A DNA stretch of 64,000 nt from Agromyces sp. NDB4Y10 (GTDB taxonomy: Bacteria; Actinomycetota; Actinomycetes; Actinomycetales; Microbacteriaceae): NCBI RefSeq assembly GCF_001620055.1, contig NZ_LQGY01000014.1, forward strand, positions 62,001 through 126,000, read 5' to 3'. How positions within the stretch are numbered: position 1 is the first letter of the stretch; each line of letters starts with the position of its first letter. Below are positions 58,966 through 64,000 of the stretch, piece by piece. The notes beneath the pieces are model-generated. The model saw only the letters and a list, made by a program, of their open reading frames with translations, made no database searches and was not told the origin of the DNA. Position numbers and translations under genes: made by a program.

Positions 58966-60821
58966 TGAGCGCCCCCGCCCCCGCTCCGGCCGCCACGACC
59001 GAGGGCGGTCGGCGGCGCCCCCGGCTGCACCTCGGCACCGGCGACCGCGCCGCCGCCGCACTGCTGCTGCTGGCCACCGTGCTCGCGATCGCGTGGGCCA
59101 ACTCGCCATGGGGCGAGACGTACGAGGCGTTCTGGGGCCTGCCGATCGAGCTCGGCATCGGCGACGTGGTCCTGCGCACCGACCTGCACCACTTCGTGAA
59201 CGACGCGCTGATGACGCTGTTCTTCTTCGTCGTCGGCCTCGAGGTCAAGCGCGAGTTCACCCTCGGCGAGCTCACCGACCGTTCGCGCGCGATCGTCCCC
59301 GTGGTGGGCGCGATCGCGGGACTCATCGTGCCCGCGCTGATCTTCCTCGCGATCGCCTGGCCGACCGGGCAGGCGCACGCGTGGGGCATCGTGATCTCGA
59401 TGGACACCGCGTTCCTGCTCGGGGCGCTCGCGATCATCGGCCCGAAGCTCCCGGCGCGACTGCGGGCGTTCCTGCTCACCCTCGCGGTCGTCGACGACAT
59501 CGGCGCGCTGCTGGTCATCGCCGTGTTCTACAACACCGGGTTCGATCCCGCGCCGCTCGCCATCGCGGTGGTGCTCATGGTCGCGATCGCGCTCGTCCGG
59601 TTCCTCCGCGCGGGCCGCGGCATCGCCTACGCGGTCCTCGGCATCGCGCTCTGGTTCGCGGTGCTCGCCGCCGGCATCCACCCGACCCTCGCCGGGGTCG
59701 CCGTCGCCCTGCTCATCCCCGTGTTCCCGCCGGCGCGGTCCGACGTGGAGCGCACCGCCGAACTCACCCAGGCGTTCCGCGAGTCGCCGAACGCCGCCTA
59801 CGCCGCCGCGGTCAACCGGAGCCTGCGCGAGTCGATCTCGATCAACGACCGGCTGCAGGGGGCGTGGGGGCCGTACATCTCGTTCCTCGTGCTGCCGATC
59901 TTCGCGCTCGCGAACGCGGGCGTGCACCTGAATGCCGAGACCATCGGCGCCGCCGTCGTGTCGCCGCTCGTCTGGGGCATCGTCGCCGGGCTCGTCGTCG
60001 GCAAGTTCGTCGGCATCACCGGCGCGGTCGCCGTCGTCACCGCCACGGGACTCGGCCGGCTGGCACCCGGTCTGCGGATGCCGCGCATCGCCGGCGGGGC
60101 CGCGCTGTCGGGCATCGGGTTCACGATCTCGCTGTTCATCGTGTCGCTCGCCTTCACCGACCCCGAACTCCGCGACCTCGGACGCGTCGGCGTGCTCGCG
60201 GCATCCGTCATCGCCTTCCTCCTCGGATGGGCCGTGTTCACCGTCGGCGACCGGCTCTGGCCGCCGCAGCCGGTCGGCAAGGTGCTCGTGCGCCCCTTCG
60301 ACCCGACCCGCGACCACTACCGCGGACGACCCGACGCGCCGTACCAGATCGTCGAGTACGGCGACTTCGAGTGCCCGTTCTGCAGCCGTGCGACGGGGTC
60401 GATCGACGCGGTCCTCGAGCACTTCGGCGACGACGTGTGCTGGGTGTGGCGCCACCTGCCGCTCGAGGGCGTGCACGCGCACGCCAAGGATGCGGCCCAG
60501 GCGTACGAAGCCGCGGCGCTGCAGGGTCGCCACCTCGAGCTGGCCCGCCTGATGTTCGCGAACCAGGACGCGCTCGAGACCGACGACCTGTGCCGGTACG
60601 CCGCCGAGATCGGCCTCGACGTCGAGCGCTTCCTCGACGACCTGCACTCGCCGAAGGTGGTGCGCCGCGTGGAGGACGACCAGCTCGACGCCGAGGTGAT
60701 GGACCTGCACTCCACGCCGACGTTCTTCGTCGGCGGCGTCCGCCATATCGGTCCGTGGGACTCGCGCTCGCTGATCCGCGCCCTCGAGCGGTCGGTCGAG
60801 ACACCGCGGTCGATCGGATGA
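58965..60821 (+). CDS. nhaA: NhaA Na+/H+ antiporter fused to a DsbA-like thioredoxin domain
   Basis: A 618-residue fusion. Residues about 20-440 are an NhaA antiporter with about 12 helices and the ion-binding pair D177-D178 (LAVVDDIGALLVIA). Residues about 450-615 are a DsbA/thioredoxin-type domain with C470-P-F-C473 and the cis-proline region STPTFFVGG. Such fusions occur in several actinobacteria; the thioredoxin part may regulate the antiporter by redox state or act independently. The stop overlaps the following GNAT gene by ATGA. Confidence 0.92.
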   Translation: MSAPAPAPAATTEGGRRRPRLHLGTGDRAAAALLLLATVLAIAWANSPWGETYEAFWGLPIELGIGDVVLRTDLHHFVNDALMTLFFFVVGLEVKREFTLGELTDRSRAIVPVVGAIAGLIVPALIFLAIAWPTGQAHAWGIVISMDTAFLLGALAIIGPKLPARLRAFLLTLAVVDDIGALLVIAVFYNTGFDPAPLAIAVVLMVAIALVRFLRAGRGIAYAVLGIALWFAVLAAGIHPTLAGVAVALLIPVFPPARSDVERTAELTQAFRESPNAAYAAAVNRSLRESISINDRLQGAWGPYISFLVLPIFALANAGVHLNAETIGAAVVSPLVWGIVAGLVVGKFVGITGAVAVVTATGLGRLAPGLRMPRIAGGAALSGIGFTISLFIVSLAFTDPELRDLGRVGVLAASVIAFLLGWAVFTVGDRLWPPQPVGKVLVRPFDPTRDHYRGRPDAPYQIVEYGDFECPFCSRATGSIDAVLEHFGDDVCWVWRHLPLEGVHAHAKDAAQAYEAAALQGRHLELARLMFANQDALETDDLCRYAAEIGLDVERFLDDLHSPKVVRRVEDDQLDAEVMDLHSTPTFFVGGVRHIGPWDSRSLIRALERSVETPRSIG

Positions 60822-61297
60822 CGGTCCGCCTCCGTCCGTACGGGCCCGCCGATGCGGCGCCGACGCTCGAGGTGTTCCGGCGCGCCGTTCGCCTGACCGC
60901 GGCGGCCGACTACGGCCCGGAGCAGGTCGCGGCGTGGGCGCCGGACGATCTCGACCCCGCAGCATGGGCCGTGCGGCGTGCGGAACGCAACACGGTGGTC
61001 GCCGAGGTGGACGGTCGGGTCGTCGGATTCACCGATGTCGACGCCACCGGCTACCTCGACATGATGTACGTCGATCCGGCCGTCGGCGGCCGGGGCGTGG
61101 GTCGCGCCCTGCTCGCCTGGGCGCTCGAGGAGGCGAGCCGCGCGGGCGCAGAGGTGGTGCGGACGCACGCCAGCATCACCGCGAGGCCCTTCTTCGAGGC
61201 CCACGGATTCCGTGTCGACGCGGTGCGCCACCCCGTGCGCAACGGCGTCGTCTTCGAGAACTTCGCCATGAGCCGCGTGGTCCGGGGATCGGGCTGA
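60818..61297 (+). CDS. GNAT-family N-acetyltransferase
   Basis: A 159-residue GNAT protein. Motif A with the acetyl-CoA loop reads MMYVDPAVGGRGVGRALLAWA, followed by ITARPFFEAHGFR. It overlaps the nhaA stop by four bases and is probably co-transcribed. The acceptor is unknown. A strong hairpin follows the stop. Confidence 0.88.
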   Translation: MTVRLRPYGPADAAPTLEVFRRAVRLTAAADYGPEQVAAWAPDDLDPAAWAVRRAERNTVVAEVDGRVVGFTDVDATGYLDMMYVDPAVGGRGVGRALLAWALEEASRAGAEVVRTHASITARPFFEAHGFRVDAVRHPVRNGVVFENFAMSRVVRGSG

Positions 61298-61308
61298 CGG
61301 CACAGGGA

Positions 61309-61342
61309 ACGGGGGCGGATGTCCTGCGACATCCGCCCCCGT
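61309..61342. terminator. Bidirectional terminator between convergent genes
   Basis: A perfect 15-base inverted repeat (61309-61323 against 61328-61342) with loop CTGC lies between the rightward GNAT gene and the leftward MHS transporter gene. It is G+C-rich without a T-run. Confidence 0.85.
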
Positions 61343-61379
61343 CGTTCGCGCGGACCCCACCGCGCGCTGCACGCGCCCC

Positions 61380-62708
61380 CTACACGTGCAGGTCGGTGCC
61401 CTTCGTCTCCTTGATGAGCGAGACGGCGACCAGCGAGATGACCGCGGCGATGGCGATGTAGACGCCGATCGTCCAGGAGTTGCCGGTCGCGGTGAGCAGC
61501 GCCTCGGCGATCATCGGGGCGAACGCGCCACCGAGGATCGCGCCGAGCGCATAGCCGATCGAGACGCCGGAGTAGCGCACGTTCGCCGGGAACAGCTCGG
61601 CGTAGAGCGCCGCCTGCGGGCCGTACGAGAGGCCGAGGCCGAACGTCATCACGAACAGCGCCACGAAGTACCAGACGATGTTGCCGGTGTCGATGAGGAA
61701 CCACATCGGCACGGCCCACAGCGCGAGGAACGCGTAGCCGATCTGGAACGTGCGGATCCGGCCGAGGCGGTCGGAGAGGCGGCCGCCGAACATCGTGAAG
61801 CCGAGCCAGCCGAACGAGGCGAGGACCGTCGCGAGGAGGACCGTCGGGCGGTCCATGCCGAGCGAGGTCACGGCGTAGGTGGCGAAGAACGCGATGAGCA
61901 GGTACCCGGCCGCGTTGTTGGCGATGAAGACGAGCGCGGTGAGGACGACGTTCTTCGTGTTGTGGCGGAAGAGCTGGCCGAGCGGCGCCGACGACTCCTG
62001 CTTGCGGCGCTGCAGGTCCTGGAAGACCGGGCTCTCCTCGACGGCACGGCGGATGACGTAGCCGACGACGATCAGGACGATCGACAGCAGGAACGGGATG
62101 CGCCAGCCCCACTCGAGGAACGCCTCCTGGGACATGGTGGAGGTGATCACCCAGAGCGTGAACGTGGCGAGGATCATGCCGACCGGGACGCCGATCTGCG
62201 GGAACGCCCCGAAGAAACCGCGCTTCTGGTTGGGTGCGTGCTCGACGGCCATGAGGGCCGCGCCGCCCCACTCGCCGCCCGCCGAGAAGCCCTGCAGGAT
62301 GCGCAGGGTGATCAGCAGGATGGGCGCGGCGATGCCGATGGCGGCGTAGGTCGGCAGGAAGCCGATGAGCGAGGTCGAGACGCCCATCATGATGAGCGTG
62401 AAGACCAGCATCTTCTTGCGGCCGAGCTTGTCGCCGAGGTAACCGGCGACGACCGCGCCGAGCGGGCGGAAGAGGAACGAGATGCCGATGGTCGCGAAGG
62501 CGAGGATCTGCGCGAGCGCCGGGTTCGACTCAGCGACGGGCGCGAGGAAGAGCGGGGCGAGCACGAGGCCGGCGGCTTGGGCGTAGATGAAGAAGTCGTA
62601 CCACTCGATGGAGGTGCCGACCAGGGTTCCGGCGAGGACCTTGCGCTCCTCCTTCGGCATGCGCCCGGTGCGCTCGGCTTCCTCGTGGATCTGTGACGTC
62701 GTCGTCAT
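61380..62708 (-). CDS. MHS-family metabolite:H+ symporter (MFS)
   Basis: A 442-residue transporter with 12 predicted helices and the MHS hallmarks GTSIEWYDFFIYAQA near the N-terminus and RILQGFSAGGEWGGAALM. The loop 2-3 motif GDKLGRKK is intact. Relatives import shikimate, 2-oxoglutarate, citrate, proline/betaine or aromatic acids with protons; the substrate here is not evident. GGAG precedes ATG 62708; a longer in-frame extension lacks support. A TetR-type operator is at 62813-62826. Confidence 0.88.
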   Translation of the reverse strand: MTTTSQIHEEAERTGRMPKEERKVLAGTLVGTSIEWYDFFIYAQAAGLVLAPLFLAPVAESNPALAQILAFATIGISFLFRPLGAVVAGYLGDKLGRKKMLVFTLIMMGVSTSLIGFLPTYAAIGIAAPILLITLRILQGFSAGGEWGGAALMAVEHAPNQKRGFFGAFPQIGVPVGMILATFTLWVITSTMSQEAFLEWGWRIPFLLSIVLIVVGYVIRRAVEESPVFQDLQRRKQESSAPLGQLFRHNTKNVVLTALVFIANNAAGYLLIAFFATYAVTSLGMDRPTVLLATVLASFGWLGFTMFGGRLSDRLGRIRTFQIGYAFLALWAVPMWFLIDTGNIVWYFVALFVMTFGLGLSYGPQAALYAELFPANVRYSGVSIGYALGAILGGAFAPMIAEALLTATGNSWTIGVYIAIAAVISLVAVSLIKETKGTDLHV

Positions 62709-62812
62709 GCGAACTCCGTTGTTCTGTGCAGGTTCGGGTGGGTCGGGTTGTCCGCGGCGCGGGGGGTGGGTGCGCCGTTGCGGATGCAGGCCGGACGCCG
62801 GTCGTTTTGCTG

Positions 62813-62826
62813 ACCGATCGTTCGGT
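62813..62826. promoter_or_regulatory. TetR-type operator before the MHS transporter gene
   Basis: ACCGA-TCGT-TCGGT is an inverted repeat of the ACCGAnnnnTCGGT type recognised by many actinobacterial TetR regulators. It lies about 105 bases before the transporter start, in an AT-richer patch with TTTACA on the minus strand. No TetR gene is within the window. Confidence 0.5.
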
Positions 62827-62908
62827 ATGTAAAGCAGACCATAGCGCACGCAGGTCGTTCACCGAAACCCCCTGCGATGAACGGTCGCCCTGACGCGACG
62901 AACGGCGG

Positions 62909-63484
62909 CTACCGCAGGTCGAGCCGCATCAGGACGCGCGGGAACCCGTTGATCACCGACTCCGTGTCGGACGCCTTCGTGAAGCCCGCGGCCTCGTACA
63001 GCGCGCGCGTGCCCACGTACGCCATGGTCAGGTCGACCTTCGCCCCGCCGTTGTCGACCGGGTACCCCTCGACGGCCGCCGCACCGTGCTCGCGCGCGAA
63101 CGCCACGGCGCCGGCGAGCAGCCGGTGGGAGAGCCCCCGACCGCGGTGGCCCGGCCGCACCCGGATGCACCACACCGACCACACGTCGAGGTCGTCGACG
63201 TGCGGGATCTTCCGGTTCGTGGCGAAGCTCGTGTCGGCCCGCGGGTGCACGGCCGCCCAGCCGACCGGCTCGTCGCCGTCGTACGCGATCACCCCGGGCG
63301 GCGGGTCCTGGGCGACGAGCTCGCGCACGCGCTCGCCGCGCGCCGGGCCGCGCAGCGCCAGGTTCTCCTTCGAGGAGGTGAGCCGATAGCTCAGGCACCA
63401 GCACACGTTCGCGTCGGGCCGCTTCGGCCCGAGCACCGCTGCGACGTCGTCGAAGACGGATGCCGCGCGCACCTCGATCGCCAT
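62909..63484 (-). CDS. GNAT-family N-acetyltransferase, second
   Basis: A 191-residue acetyltransferase. The acetyl-CoA loop is CIRVRPGHRGRGLSHRLLAG, preceded by the cysteine-rich NVCWCLSYRL and followed by VDLTMAYVGTRALYEAAGF. This CWCLSYR-type subgroup is common in actinobacteria with unknown substrates. ATG 63484 follows a CATGCT word by six bases on the minus strand, again like a leaderless start. Confidence 0.85.
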   Translation of the reverse strand: MAIEVRAASVFDDVAAVLGPKRPDANVCWCLSYRLTSSKENLALRGPARGERVRELVAQDPPPGVIAYDGDEPVGWAAVHPRADTSFATNRKIPHVDDLDVWSVWCIRVRPGHRGRGLSHRLLAGAVAFAREHGAAAVEGYPVDNGGAKVDLTMAYVGTRALYEAAGFTKASDTESVINGFPRVLMRLDLR

Positions 63485-63539
63485 GAGCCGAGCATGCCAG
63501 CGGCATCCGACATCGCGGGCGACGCGGCGGACGGCCGGT

Positions 63540-64000
63540 TCAGAGCGCGGCGAACACCAGCGGCAGCGCGAGGAAGGCCAGGATGAAGGCCCCGGCCACG
63601 ACCGCCGTGGTGAAGCCCATCAGCGCGACCGGCACAGCCGAGCGCAGGCGGACCGCCATGGCGGCCACGAGCGCGGCGCCCAGGACGATCACCGCCCACC
63701 AGTACACGGGGCTCGTGGTCTCGGCGACGACGACGAGACCGTAGGCGCCCTCGCCGATCAGGATCCCGGCGAGCACCCCCGCGCCCACGGCGGCCTCCAT
63801 CGGGCGCCGGCGCAGGGCGTGCGCGGCGACGCCGACGACCGGTCCCGTCACGATGCCGATGACCCCCCAGACCACGGGATCGAACGGGAAGCCGCGCCAT
63901 CCGGAGACGACGGCGTAGCCCACCGTCAACGCGACGAAAGCGAGCGCACCCGCGATGGCGGCCTCGGGCCGGCGGCGAGCGCTGAGGAACACCAGGACCG
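63540..64000 (-). CDS. Membrane protein (DUF6518-like), 5' end outside the window
   Basis: At least 150 residues with about five hydrophobic helices (AAIAGALAFVALTVGYAVV, WGVIGIVTGPVVGVAAHAL, AVGAGVLAGILIGEGAYGLV, YWWAVIVLGAALVAAMAV, GFTTAVVAGAFILAFLALPL). The pattern GPVVGVAAHALRRRP resembles DUF6518 membrane proteins of unknown function. The frame is open to the end of the window, so the start is not visible; a GTG at 63992 is probably internal. Confidence 0.65.
   Translation of the reverse strand, partial: VLVFLSARRRPEAAIAGALAFVALTVGYAVVSGWRGFPFDPVVWGVIGIVTGPVVGVAAHALRRRPMEAAVGAGVLAGILIGEGAYGLVVVAETTSPVYWWAVIVLGAALVAAMAVRLRSAVPVALMGFTTAVVAGAFILAFLALPLVFAAL

Noticed and set aside
1-64000. 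CRISPR arrays, insertion sequences, tRNA or rRNA genes
   Set aside because: No regularly spaced repeats, transposase motifs, terminal inverted repeats, cloverleaf-like sequences or rRNA signatures were noticed by reading; a covariance-model scan was not possible.

Overview
The window is very high in G+C, with tightly packed genes, ATGA stop/start overlaps and many TAnnnT -10 boxes six bases before a start codon. Together with the words GGATGCC/GGCATCC on both strands, a small protein type I associate with Microbacteriaceae, and a repeat resembling one common in that family, this suggests a Microbacteriaceae actinobacterium (Agromyces/Microbacterium-like; genus inferred). I found no rRNA, tRNA, CRISPR array or intact mobile element.

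Layout. 1-12.6 kb is mostly housekeeping: the N-terminus of an IclR-type regulator, a secreted M14 carboxypeptidase, a bifunctional-nuclease family protein, a serine hydrolase, a potassium-channel-like protein, a tmsAB-like pair for 10-methyl fatty acids, and small enzymes. 12.6-22.5 kb is aromatic catabolism: an extradiol dioxygenase diverges from an IclR regulator, followed by a collinear run pobA-pcaHGB-pcaL-pcaIJ-pcaF able to take 4-hydroxybenzoate to succinyl-CoA and acetyl-CoA. 22.5-30.0 kb holds a cupin, an SDR and a five-gene operon (FAH-family, cyclase-family, flavin monooxygenase, ACMSD-like amidohydrolase, second FAH-family enzyme) with a LysR regulator; its substrate is unknown.

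30.1-58.9 kb is the striking part: a glycoside-catabolism island rich in relatives of C-glycoside deglycosidases (CGD; known families DgpB/DgpC, CarB/CarC, AgCGD). It has two stand-alone beta-like genes, two stand-alone alpha-like genes, and three genes in which a beta-like domain is fused in front of an alpha-like TIM barrel. Around them are two GMC oxidoreductases of the glycoside 3-oxidase/CarA type, three Gfo/Idh/MocA dehydrogenases, two further sugar isomerase/epimerase proteins, a ThuA-like protein, a SnoaL-like protein, a GH106 rhamnosidase-like enzyme, a sugar ABC importer without ATPase, an MFS transporter, a ROK repressor with a clear candidate operator, and gene remnants (GH3 glycosidase, SnoaL-like tail). 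My reading is that rhamnosylated C- or O-glycosides of plant phenolics are imported, trimmed, oxidised at C3 and cleaved, and that the phenolic part may feed the nearby 4-hydroxybenzoate pathway. The family assignments are strong; the substrate and the link are inference.

58.9-64 kb returns to general genes: an NhaA-thioredoxin fusion, two GNAT acetyltransferases, an MHS-family transporter behind a TetR-type operator, and the start-truncated end of a membrane protein.
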